Shown here: positions 22,863 to 30,709 of the stretch, piece by piece
How positions within the stretch are numbered: the first letter of the stretch is position 1
How the letters are laid out: every line of letters starts with the position of its first letter
NCBI GenBank assembly: GCA_030018315.1
Contig: JASEGA010000021.1
Span: forward strand, 1 to 35,712
Source of the DNA: a bacterium
Lineage (GTDB): Bacteria; Hydrothermota; UBA3073; JACQXS01; JAGMCI01
Direction of reading: 5' to 3'
Length of the DNA stretch: 35,712 nucleotides
Program-made: the position numbers and the translations under genes
The notes under the pieces: model-generated
Seen by the model: the letters and a program-made list of their open reading frames with translations, nothing else
Database searches by the model: none
What the model was told of the DNA's origin: nothing

Positions 22863-23265
22863 CTATTATATTAAAACTAAAAAGTCAAAACTGCAAGTAA
22901 AAAATATCCTTAATGTGTGATGTAATCATTTTAGAACTCCGATTTACATTAAATTTTTCAAAAATCTACTTGACTTTTTTGGAAAAAAAGTTATATATCA
23001 GTACTTTGTCAAAAATGGGTGTAAAATTATATATAAGTCATTGTAATTCATAGGGTTAAACATGATTGGCGATAAAATTCCAAATTACAAGCACCAAATT
23101 CCAAACAAATCCCAAATTCTAAATCCAAATTTTCAAGACAGGTTTGGAATTTGGGACATTAGGATTTTAAGCTATCGAGGCTTTTTTTGAGACAGAGTAA
23201 AAGGATAAGTGCAATTTTCATATGAGATTTAACAAAGGACTGATATATAATTATGGAGGTGCAAA
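22863..23265. other. Intergenic region with repeat and promoter-like sites
   Basis: No gene seen in 403 nt between divergent genes. A TTGACT-N16-TATATA pair at 22970-22997 could drive the TonB-like gene, and a TATAAT at 23247-23252 lies just before its SD. An AAATTCC-type repeat occupies about 23077-23175. Confidence 0.45.
23094..23154. repeat. Inverted repeat with 13-bp arms, CCAAATTCC type
   Basis: Arms CCAAATTCCAAAC (23094-23106) and GTTTGGAATTTGG (23142-23154) are perfect complements. The loop has further AAATCC-like units. Of the common dispersed CAAATTCCAAAT repeat style. Confidence 0.75.
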
Positions 23266-23862
23266 ATGAATAATAGAGATTTAAAAGAAATAACACCTTT
23301 CTATACAAAACTCGGTCTCTTAATAATACTGGTTATACTTTGTTTAGCTTGTCTATTTATTCCTGAGACTAAGCCTAAACCTTACAAGCTAAAAGCAGCA
23401 ACACCGTTCAAGCCAATACCATTACCACCTCAGCTTGTGCTACTACAGGAGCCACCTCCTAAACCAAAACTGCCTGTAGCAGCGAAAACCGATGAAGAGG
23501 TAGAAGCACCAACAATTGAGCGCACTATCTTTGAAGAACCCTTAGGGAGGCTACCTGAACTGAAGCCTGAGATTGTTCCTTTTATAGGGGTAGAAGTTAA
23601 ACCAGAGTTACTCAATTGTGTGGCACCAGAGTATCCTGAGCTTGCCTGTAAAGCTGAGATTGAAGGCACTGTTCTCTTAGAAATTATAATAGATACACTT
23701 GGGAGAGTTGTTGATATTAAAGTAACGAAGTCTTTACACGAGTTATGTGACCTATCAGCTATAAATGCAGTACGCCAGTGGATATATTCACCCGGTAAGC
23801 AACGTGGTAAACCTGTACTTGTGCGACTTGAAGTACCTGTCAGATTTATGCTTGAAAGATGA
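23266..23862 (+). CDS. TonB-family energy transducer
   Basis: 198 residues. Cytoplasmic start, one membrane helix (about 16-33, LGLLIILVILCLACLFI), a Pro/Lys-rich periplasmic stretch (KPIPLPPQLVLLQEPPPKPKLP) and a C-terminal TonB domain (APEYPELACKAEIEGTVLLEIIIDTLGRVVDIKVTKSLHELCDLSAINAVRQWIYSPGKQRGKPV as its pattern; the YP and W-x-Y-x-P features are typical). It would pass the proton-motive force to outer-membrane receptors, but no receptor or ExbBD is adjacent; it might borrow TolQR. SD GGAGGTG 4 nt before the ATG. Second TonB/TolA C-domain in the window. Confidence 0.88.
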   Translation: MNNRDLKEITPFYTKLGLLIILVILCLACLFIPETKPKPYKLKAATPFKPIPLPPQLVLLQEPPPKPKLPVAAKTDEEVEAPTIERTIFEEPLGRLPELKPEIVPFIGVEVKPELLNCVAPEYPELACKAEIEGTVLLEIIIDTLGRVVDIKVTKSLHELCDLSAINAVRQWIYSPGKQRGKPVLVRLEVPVRFMLER

Positions 23863-23950
23863 ACTATCTTAATACATAGTTTGGATTAAATTGTACACTA
23901 AACTATCTTCAATAACCATTAGTCTACCTCTTTATTTTTCTCTTTTTTAC

Positions 23951-23979
23951 TTGTCTTTTATGGATATTTTAGGTATAAT
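23951..23979 (+). promoter_or_regulatory. Promoter of the purL operon
   Basis: TTGTCT at 23951-23956, 17 bp, TATAAT at 23974-23979. The ATG is 17 nt beyond the -10 box; the leader would be about 10 nt of A/T only, with no Shine-Dalgarno. Confidence 0.65.
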
Positions 23980-23996
23980 TATTTAAATTATTTATT

Positions 23997-26900
23997 ATGT
24001 TTAGAATTGAAGTAAAAAAGAAAGATAATATAGAAGGCGATAAGCTTAAGAAAGATATATTTGACCTCGGAATTAATGTCCAGTCTGTAGAAGTCATCTA
24101 TACTTATTTAATTTTTGGTAACCTTACAAAAATTGATGTTCAAAGAATTGCACAAGACTTGCTTGCAGATAAAGTATGGGAAACATATAAGATAAATCCT
24201 AAACGCCAAATGCTAAATGCTAAATGCTTTACTATTGAGGTAGCTTATAATCCTGGCGTTATGGATGCAGTAGCTATAAGTGTAGTTAAGGGAATGCAGG
24301 ATTTAGGAATTAAAGGAGTAGAAGCAGTAAAGACAGCTAAAAAGTATTTAATTACAGGGGCACTGTCAAAACAGGAGCTTGAATTTGTAGCTGATAAGCT
24401 ATTAGTTAACCGCACTATTCAGCATATTGTTAGAAATGAAGAATATATTGTTACAACTCCAAAGTATTCTTTTAAACTCGTATCTGTAGATTTACTTACT
24501 GCATCAGATAAGGACTTATTGAACATAAGTAAACGTGGTATGCTTGGTCTTAATTTAATTGAGATGAAAGCAATTCAAAAGCATTTTATGAAACTTGCAC
24601 GCAACCCTACTGATGTTGAGCTTGAGACAATAGCACAGACTTGGTCTGAGCATTGTGTACATAAGACATTTAAGTCAATGATTGAGTTTAACGGTAAGCT
24701 TATTCCACCACTTATTGATACAATTATGCAGGTCACAAATGAACTATCACCAAGCTGGTGTGTATCTGTTTTCAAGGATAATGCAGGTATAATCAAATTT
24801 GGCGACGGCTACAATATCTGCTTCAAAGTAGAGACCCATAATCATCCGTCAGCACTTGAGCCATATGGTGGGGCAGGCACTGGTATAGGTGGTGTCATTA
24901 GAGACCCATTGGGGACAGGACTTGGTGCTAAGCCAATCCTGAATACAGATGTGTTTTGCTTTGGACCACCAGATTATCCTCATAAAAGACTACCACCGGG
25001 AACACTGCATCCACTTCGTATTATGAAAGGGGTAGTAGCTGGTGTTAGAGATTACGGTAATAAAATGGGTATACCAACAGCGAATGGCGCAGTTTTGTTT
25101 GATGATAGATACATTGGTAATCCAGTAGTTTATTGTGGCACTGTTGGCTTAATACCTGATGATAAGTGTAAAAAAGAAGTAGTATGTGGTGACTTAATTG
25201 TCCTTGTTGGTGGTAGGACTGGCAGAGATGGTATTCATGGTGTTACATTTGCATCAATTGAGCTTACTAAGGAGTCTGAAGAGATTTCAAGTGGTGCTGT
25301 CCAGATTGGTAACCCAATAACTGAAAAGAAGCTTGTTGATATACTTTTAAAAGCAAGAGATAGAGGTCTTTATCGTGCTATAACAGACTGTGGTGGCGGT
25401 GGTCTATCATCAGCTATAGGTGAACTTGCACACTCAACCGGAGCAATAGTTGATTTGGATAAAGTGCCACTTAAATATGAGGGGCTTTCCTACAGTGAAA
25501 TATGGATATCTGAGGCACAGGAGCGTATGATAATATTTGTGCCACCAAAAAAATTAGCCGAATTACTCGAATTATGCAGAAGTGAAGATGTAGAGGCTAC
25601 TGTTATTGGTGAAGTTACCGATGATAAGACATTGATACTTAGGTATGAAGGCAATGTTGTTGGCAAACTTGATATGAAGTTCCTGCATGAAGGGTTACCT
25701 TTACCTATAAAGTATGCAAGTTGGAAGCCGAAAAAGTTTAATGAGCCCAAGTATATTGAACCTAAGGACTTAACCCCATATTTATTGTGTATACTTTCAA
25801 GTTTAAATGTTTGTAGCAAAGAGTGGGTTATTCGACAGTATGACCATGAGGTGCAAGGTGGTAGTGTATGTAAGCCACTTGTTGGCTATGATGGGCCAGG
25901 TGATGCCTGTATTGTAAGACCATTACTTAATTCTAACCGTGGTATTGTTATTGGCTGTGGTATTAATCCAAAGTATGGTGACCCTGAACTTGATTCAGGG
26001 GACCCGTATTGGATGGCAGGCTCGAATATTGACGAGGCAATACGAAATGTTGTAGCAGTGGGCGCTAATCCTAAGCGTGTCGCAATACTTGATAACTTCT
26101 CTTGGGGTAACCCGGATAAGCCGGATAGGTTAGGTGAGCTTGTTCGTGCTGTTCAAGGCTGCTATGATATAGCTAAGGCTTACAAGCTACCATTTATATC
26201 TGGAAAAGACTCGTTAAATAATGAATACAAAATAGGGAAGCGCTCAATCTCAATACCACCGACACTACTTATCTCTGCTATTGGGATTATAGAAGATATA
26301 AATAAAGCAGTCTCTATGGACTTAAAGGCTTCCAATGACCTTATATACATAATTGGTAAGACATATAATGAACTTGGTGGCTCTCATTATTACGAAATAC
26401 GGAGCTTTGTGAGTAATTGTGTTCCAAAAGTGAGACCCAAGCCATCGCTATTTAGCGCTCTTCATAACGCAATAAAAACTGGTCTTGTTAAGGCATGCCA
26501 CGACTGTTCTGAAGGCGGTATAGGCGTAACATGTGCGGAGATGTGTTTTGCAGGCGGGATAGGGATGAAAGTATGGCTCAATAAGGTAATTTGTGGGGAA
26601 ACTATTACCAAAAATGACCAAATATTATTCTCTGAATCTAACTCAAGATTCATTGTAGAAGTAGCAAGAGAAAACAAATCTGAGTTTGCGAGTATGCTAT
26701 CAGAAATTGATTTTGCTGAGATTGGAATAACTACTAATAGAGATGAGTTAGAGATATTTGGATTAAATGGTAAGCCGATTGTGAAGTCAAAAATTAGTGC
26801 TCTCAAATCTGCATGGCAGAAGCCACTTAGGTTACAAAGAATAGAACATAAGAAGCAAGAAGCAATAGGCACTGAGCCAGTCCATTGTAAGGGCGGGGTA

Positions 26901-27671
26901 ACCCCGTCTATACGTAAATATAGTAAAACACGCACACTAATTTTAAGGACTGCTGGCACTAACTGTGATATAGAGACTAAAGTTGCGTTTGAGGTTGTAG
27001 GGGCGAGGTCATCTCGCCCCTACATCGTTGACTTGGTTCATATAAATGAACTAATAAGACATAAAAAGTCGCTTAATGACTACGACATACTTGTCATTCC
27101 CGGTGGCTTTACTTATGGGGATGATATTTCAGCCGGTAAGATACTTGCAAATGAGCTAAGATTTAAATTAGGTGAAGATGTAGATAAATTTGTTACTTCT
27201 GGTAAGCTTATACTTGGAATTTGTAACGGGTTTCAGGTGCTTGTCAAGCTTGGTTTACTACCTTATGGTAAATTAGGTGAACAAGTTATCACTCTAACTA
27301 ACAATGTATCAGGTCTATTTCAATGTGAGTGGGTAGCGCTTGAAGCTCCCAAGACTAACTGTATATTTACAAAAGGGATTGATGAAATTGAGCTCCCAAT
27401 TGCACACGCTGAGGGTAGGTTTGTAGCACAACCATCAATAATAAAAGAACTTAATAAAAATAGACAAGTAGCACTTAGATACAAAGGTTATAATCCAAAT
27501 GGCTCAATGGACAACATTGCTGGTATATGTGACACGAGTGGCAGAATATTTGGGCTTATGCCACACCCAGAAAGGTTCATATTTGAGACACAATATCCAA
27601 GATGGACGAGAGCTAAAAAAGAACCACAAGGATTGATAATTTTTAGGAATGCAGTTGAATACATTCAATGA
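23997..27671 (+). CDS. purL: Phosphoribosylformylglycinamidine synthase, single-chain PurS-PurL-PurQ fusion
   Basis: 1224 residues. Fourth step of purine synthesis: FGAR + glutamine + ATP to FGAM. Two PurS-like alpha/beta repeats (about 1-165), the synthetase core with TWSEHCVHK, FKVETHNHPSALEPYGGAGTG, CGGGGLSSAIGELAHSTG, SEIWISEAQERM, WGNPDKPDRLGELVRA and FISGKDSLNNEY, then a class I glutamine amidotransferase domain from about 980 with VIPGGFTYGDDISAGKI, Cys1076 in GICNGFQ, LPIAHAEGRF and MPHPER. Length and order match the one-chain clade found in Clostridia and bifidobacteria. Odd: palindromic DNA elements lie in frame at residues 662-668, 964-972 and 1001-1009, and a heptamer repeat at about 69-78. 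All active-site motifs survive. First gene of an operon with a macrodomain and an OsmC gene. Confidence 0.96.
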   Translation: MFRIEVKKKDNIEGDKLKKDIFDLGINVQSVEVIYTYLIFGNLTKIDVQRIAQDLLADKVWETYKINPKRQMLNAKCFTIEVAYNPGVMDAVAISVVKGMQDLGIKGVEAVKTAKKYLITGALSKQELEFVADKLLVNRTIQHIVRNEEYIVTTPKYSFKLVSVDLLTASDKDLLNISKRGMLGLNLIEMKAIQKHFMKLARNPTDVELETIAQTWSEHCVHKTFKSMIEFNGKLIPPLIDTIMQVTNELSPSWCVSVFKDNAGIIKFGDGYNICFKVETHNHPSALEPYGGAGTGIGGVIRDPLGTGLGAKPILNTDVFCFGPPDYPHKRLPPGTLHPLRIMKGVVAGVRDYGNKMGIPTANGAVLFDDRYIGNPVVYCGTVGLIPDDKCKKEVVCGDLIVLVGGRTGRDGIHGVTFASIELTKESEEISSGAVQIGNPITEKKLVDILLKARDRGLYRAITDCGGGGLSSAIGELAHSTGAIVDLDKVPLKYEGLSYSEIWISEAQERMIIFVPPKKLAELLELCRSEDVEATVIGEVTDDKTLILRYEGNVVGKLDMKFLHEGLPLPIKYASWKPKKFNEPKYIEPKDLTPYLLCILSSLNVCSKEWVIRQYDHEVQGGSVCKPLVGYDGPGDACIVRPLLNSNRGIVIGCGINPKYGDPELDSGDPYWMAGSNIDEAIRNVVAVGANPKRVAILDNFSWGNPDKPDRLGELVRAVQGCYDIAKAYKLPFISGKDSLNNEYKIGKRSISIPPTLLISAIGIIEDINKAVSMDLKASNDLIYIIGKTYNELGGSHYYEIRSFVSNCVPKVRPKPSLFSALHNAIKTGLVKACHDCSEGGIGVTCAEMCFAGGIGMKVWLNKVICGETITKNDQILFSESNSRFIVEVARENKSEFASMLSEIDFAEIGITTNRDELEIFGLNGKPIVKSKISALKSAWQKPLRLQRIEHKKQEAIGTEPVHCKGGVTPSIRKYSKTRTLILRTAGTNCDIETKVAFEVVGARSSRPYIVDLVHINELIRHKKSLNDYDILVIPGGFTYGDDISAGKILANELRFKLGEDVDKFVTSGKLILGICNGFQVLVKLGLLPYGKLGEQVITLTNNVSGLFQCEWVALEAPKTNCIFTKGIDEIELPIAHAEGRFVAQPSIIKELNKNRQVALRYKGYNPNGSMDNIAGICDTSGRIFGLMPHPERFIFETQYPRWTRAKKEPQGLIIFRNAVEYIQ
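24201..24228. repeat. Heptanucleotide tandem repeat inside purL
   Basis: AAACGCC followed by three AAATGCT units, in frame between the two PurS-like repeats of the protein. Confidence 0.65.
25982..26000. repeat. 19-bp palindrome inside purL
   Basis: CCCTGAA, CTTGA, TTCAGGG, with further GACCC on the right flank. Encodes part of GDPELDSGDPYW, where family members I recall read GDIDPYW, so about five extra residues (662-668 region). Confidence 0.7.
26887..26913. repeat. 27-bp palindrome inside purL (element copy B)
   Basis: Arms GTAAGGGCGGGGT and ACCCCGTCTATAC, same length and consensus as copy A at 4013-4039 with three arm mismatches, so older. Read as CKGGVTPSI (964-972) in the linker before the glutaminase domain. 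Confidence 0.85.
26997..27023. repeat. 27-bp palindrome inside purL (element copy C)
   Basis: Arms GTAGGGGCGAGGT and ATCTCGCCCCTAC (one mismatch). Exactly nine codons, read as VGARSSRPY (1001-1009) within the glutaminase domain, in a different frame of the element than copy B. Confidence 0.92.
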
Positions 27672-27686
27672 TTTTTAATTAGGGAA

Positions 27687-28220
27687 ATGGAAATTAAAGT
27701 AAATGGACGAACTATTAAACTCTTGCTCTGTGACATCACAGAACTTACTGTAGATGCTATTGTCAATGCTGCTAATACTCGCTTATGGATGGGTGGTGGT
27801 GTCGCCGGTGCTATACGGAGGAAGGGTGGACCGGAGATACAAAAAGAATGTAACAATATAGGTGGTACATTTGTAGGGAGTGCAGTCATAACAAGTGGTG
27901 GCAATTTGAATGCTAAATATGTTATACATGCAGTAGGACCACGTATGGGAGAAGGGGATGAGGATGTTAAACTTAAAAATGCTACTATTAACAGCCTTAA
28001 ATTAGCGGATAAGTATAAATTGAAGACAATCGCATTTCCTGCGATATCAACAGGTGTATTTGGCTTCCCTATGGACAGATGTGCTAAGATTATGCTATCT
28101 ACAACAATGGAGTATCTGAAAGAAGATACACAAATTAAGAAAGTAATCTTCTGCCTATATGATAAAAAGGCATTTGATACATTCAAGCAGCCACTTGCTA
28201 AGAAATTGGAGGTAAAATGA
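27687..28220 (+). CDS. Macrodomain protein (ADP-ribose / O-acetyl-ADP-ribose hydrolase type)
   Basis: 177 residues, a stand-alone macrodomain of the YmdB/MacroD type: VNGRTIKLLLCDITELTVDAIVNAANTRL core pattern with the NAAN motif, the Gly-rich WMGGGVAGAIRRKGG loop, GSAVITSGGNL, YVIHAVGP and the phosphate loop AISTGVFGFP. These bind ADP-ribose and remove it from proteins or from O-acetyl-ADP-ribose. Starts 15 nt after the purL stop and overlaps the next gene by ATGA, so purL, this gene and the OsmC gene look like one operon. Why a macrodomain travels with purine synthesis is not explained by the sequence; salvage of ADP-ribose-derived metabolites is one guess. Confidence 0.93.
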   Translation: MEIKVNGRTIKLLLCDITELTVDAIVNAANTRLWMGGGVAGAIRRKGGPEIQKECNNIGGTFVGSAVITSGGNLNAKYVIHAVGPRMGEGDEDVKLKNATINSLKLADKYKLKTIAFPAISTGVFGFPMDRCAKIMLSTTMEYLKEDTQIKKVIFCLYDKKAFDTFKQPLAKKLEVK

Positions 28221-28630
28221 CAGAAGTGAGGACAAAATTTATTGATGGTATGCGTTTTATATCTATGACAGATAGCGGTCATTCAATAGTTACGGATGCT
28301 GCAAAAGATAAAGGGGGAGTTGACTCTGGGCCGCGTCCTATGGAACTACTACTTGTAGCTCTTGCTACTTGTACTGGGATGGATGTTGTCTATATATTAA
28401 GGAAGATGAGACTTGACCCCAGCGGGATTGAGATTTCAGTCAAAGGTGAAAGGAAAGAAGAACACCCAAAAGTTTATAATAAAGTGCATATAACTTATGT
28501 ATTTCAAGACAAATTACCGGAGCCTAAAATAAAAGAGGCAATAGAACTATCACTTAACAAATACTGCCCAATAGCCGCCCCATTAAAAGCAGTCGGTGAG
28601 CTAACTTACGAGTACAAAATTATTCATTGA
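28217..28630 (+). CDS. OsmC/YhfA-family thiol peroxidase-like protein
   Basis: 137 residues. Typical OsmC features: PRPMELLLVALATCTGMDVVYIL helix with Cys52, and Cys117 in LNKYCPIAAPLKAV, the two redox Cys of the family, and the GERKEEHPKVYNKVHITYVF strand. Family members reduce organic hydroperoxides with dithiols, though the shorter YhfA group is less characterised. ATGA overlap with the macrodomain gene, preceded by GGAGG. Followed by a weak hairpin at 28652-28676. Confidence 0.9.
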   Translation: MTEVRTKFIDGMRFISMTDSGHSIVTDAAKDKGGVDSGPRPMELLLVALATCTGMDVVYILRKMRLDPSGIEISVKGERKEEHPKVYNKVHITYVFQDKLPEPKIKEAIELSLNKYCPIAAPLKAVGELTYEYKIIH

Positions 28631-28651
28631 GATAGACTGAAATGTGTAACT

Positions 28652-28676
28652 TAACCCTTCAGGGTTGATAATTTTT
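28652..28676 (+). terminator. Possible weak terminator of the purL operon
   Basis: AACCC-TTCA-GGGTT hairpin (28653-28666) followed by GATAATTTTT. The stem is only 5 bp, so efficiency is doubtful. Confidence 0.4.
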
Positions 28677-28722
28677 CACAGCTAAAGCTTTGAGTTACAG
28701 ATTCTGTTTACATCAATGATAA

Positions 28723-28860
28723 TTAAAGTAGGCTCTTTATTTCTTCTTCAATTTCTTTCTCTATCCCTTCTGTAAAGCCGACATGCTTGAACGCAATTTT
28801 ACCCTCCTTATCAATAATATAAGTCACCGGTATAGCTTGTATGCTGTATTTCTTGAAGAT
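28723..28860 (-). pseudogene. C-terminal fragment of a TlpA-like thioredoxin gene
   Basis: Minus strand encodes about 45 residues with no start and an in-frame stop just upstream: IFKKYSIQAIPVTYIIDK, EGKIAFKHVGF, EIEEEIKSLL and stop. It aligns without gaps to the last 45 residues of the intact TlpA-like gene at 31307-31825 (NIQAIPTTYIIDKEGKIA, HVGFKEGMEVEIEKEIKSLL). The active-site Cys pair is missing. Lies 28 nt past the M64 protease stop, so it is a remnant of a local duplication. Confidence 0.85.
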
Positions 28861-28888
28861 ACTACATATAATTCAGTAAAGCTGATTT

Positions 28889-30709
28889 TTATTTAACTAA
28901 CACCATCTTGCAGGTAAGTACTTTACCATTAGACTCTAATCTACAGAAATATATACTATTACCCACTAACTTTCCATAGTCATCTGTACCATCCCATATT
29001 ACTGCCTTGTAACCAGGTTTGTCTCTCTTATCTATTAGAGTTCTTACCCTCTGACCTGCAAGATTATAAACTACAAGCTTAACTTTACCTTTCTCAGGTA
29101 ATGCGTATCTTATATGAGTAATTCTATTAAATGGATTAGGTTGACTCTGTGAAAGTGAAAATACAAGTGGAACATCAAATGATGCTGAGACGCCGGGAGG
29201 CGCAGTAGTAACAGTAACAGACCAGTTGCGTTCACTACCATTCACTAAAAGAGGCGGTGGGTCCCTGCGGACCCACTTAGTTGTGTCTTTGACTGTCACC
29301 TTAACTTCAAATTTGCCAGCAGTATCAGGAGCTACAAACAGAAAGCTATCAGTAGTTACGCCTTGTGAGGAGCCATTAACTAACCAATTAACTTCAGTAG
29401 TTGGGGCAGTGAGTTTATCAATCTTAAGTTGTAAGGTATCATTGACCCCTATAGCGACACTATCTGAATTTGGATAGGCGCTATCTATAAGTGTTGCAAT
29501 ATTAAAACCATAAATGCGCTTTACAAGTTGCTCCCTACAAACTGCACAATATTTATCCAAGAGTCTACGCATCATACAACTATTATATGTAGGACGGCCA
29601 TGCCCTGTCGGGTCATAACAACAGCCCCACCAAAAACCCACTCCTTCTGTACCAACCCAAACTTCCCATATTGGATGAGTTGGGCTATCGTCACAATTGA
29701 CTCCGTTAGCGGGAGTACCGCCTGGAGAATCATATTCATCCAATAACCAACCAAAAGCATGACCCATTTCATGTGCCATTACACGGTTCATGGAATACCC
29801 ATTATAGGAAACCGCTATACCCTGCCAGTACCCGGCTCCACCATATACCCAACAATTTGCTAAAACAAGTATTAAATCATAATCTGGAGCAGACTCAGCT
29901 GCCGCCCATACTTTGGAAGTATTGATGTGTAGTAATCTACCCGAATACCCGCCATCAAGTGCTGTATTTACCACTGCACTGGGAGAGGGACAACCAGAGT
30001 CAATGCCAGACTCTTCAGAGATTACATCTACTCTATGCACATTAAAATATTTTGCGTATTCCTTATAGGGAGGAACTATAGAAAATAGATAGTTTATAAG
30101 TGTGTCAACATTATCATGATACTTTGCCATTTCAGCATTCGTGTACCCATCCCCCAGCACAACTATATCAATACGATTAGTGATGTGTCCATTGTTGATT
30201 ATGGTCTCACAATCCCAGAGTCTCTTGCGACGCCTACTCTCTCCTCTTAACTTCTCTATCTCTTCTTCACTAGTAGCTCTTGTCCATACTACATCACCTT
30301 TAGGCGATAATACCTCAATTTTAGCCATATTTGAAAAGAGAGGCAACCTGACAACAAAATCGGTTTCATCCAATTTTTGTATACCACCAGTGAGTTCACC
30401 TTCTTCAGATAGATAATCGTAAAACACAATTGATGGGTCACCAATGGAGACAAAGTGTAATACTTTACTTTCTTTGCTATAAATTTTTGCCCTATACCTG
30501 TCGTATTTACACTCACAATCCAGCCTTTGTCCTATAAATCCGGGTGCTATTCGTATACCTTTCTCAGTTATCAAACCCTTAGAATAGTGCAATTTGAGTA
30601 TTAACACTTCAGCCTTCACTTGTGCTAAATTAAGATTGTCTCCAACTGCATACCTTATAGGAAACAATAGCAAAGCTGTCAACCATACAAGTTTACCAAA
30701 TTTTACCAT
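28889..30709 (-). CDS. Secreted peptidase M64 (IgA-peptidase-like) with C-terminal sorting domain
   Basis: 606 residues. Signal peptide (1-23), an N-terminal beta-rich domain (to about 150), then an M64 metalloprotease domain from about 165 (NRIDIVVLGDGYTNAEM) with zinc motif HEMGHAFGWLLDEYD (His313, Glu314, His317, with the M64-specific DEY). After a PKD/Ig-like segment (about 415-510) the FlgD-like/Por-type export domain ends the chain (SQSQPNPFN, VYNLAGQRV, WDGTDDYGK, SIYFCRL, CKMVLVK). SD AGGAGGG. A 20-bp palindrome (29257-29276) inserts KWVRRDPPP-like residues (478-485) in the Ig-like part. Its N-terminal domain is duplicated in the next gene upstream, whose last 17 nt overlap this start. 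Confidence 0.85.
   Translation of the reverse strand: MVKFGKLVWLTALLLFPIRYAVGDNLNLAQVKAEVLILKLHYSKGLITEKGIRIAPGFIGQRLDCECKYDRYRAKIYSKESKVLHFVSIGDPSIVFYDYLSEEGELTGGIQKLDETDFVVRLPLFSNMAKIEVLSPKGDVVWTRATSEEEIEKLRGESRRRKRLWDCETIINNGHITNRIDIVVLGDGYTNAEMAKYHDNVDTLINYLFSIVPPYKEYAKYFNVHRVDVISEESGIDSGCPSPSAVVNTALDGGYSGRLLHINTSKVWAAAESAPDYDLILVLANCWVYGGAGYWQGIAVSYNGYSMNRVMAHEMGHAFGWLLDEYDSPGGTPANGVNCDDSPTHPIWEVWVGTEGVGFWWGCCYDPTGHGRPTYNSCMMRRLLDKYCAVCREQLVKRIYGFNIATLIDSAYPNSDSVAIGVNDTLQLKIDKLTAPTTEVNWLVNGSSQGVTTDSFLFVAPDTAGKFEVKVTVKDTTKWVRRDPPPLLVNGSERNWSVTVTTAPPGVSASFDVPLVFSLSQSQPNPFNRITHIRYALPEKGKVKLVVYNLAGQRVRTLIDKRDKPGYKAVIWDGTDDYGKLVGNSIYFCRLESNGKVLTCKMVLVK
29257..29276. repeat. 20-bp palindrome inside the M64 protease gene
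   Basis: GTGGGTCC, CTGC, GGACCCAC: perfect 8-bp arms around 4 nt. In frame, minus-strand residues 478-485 (WVRRDPPP region). Confidence 0.8.

Noticed and set aside
24201-24228. CRISPR-like array
   Set aside because: Units are 7 nt without spacers, a tandem microrepeat.
27665-28282. Antisense open frame opposite the macrodomain gene
   Set aside because: The sense strand encodes a clear macrodomain; the antisense peptide is unlike anything I know.
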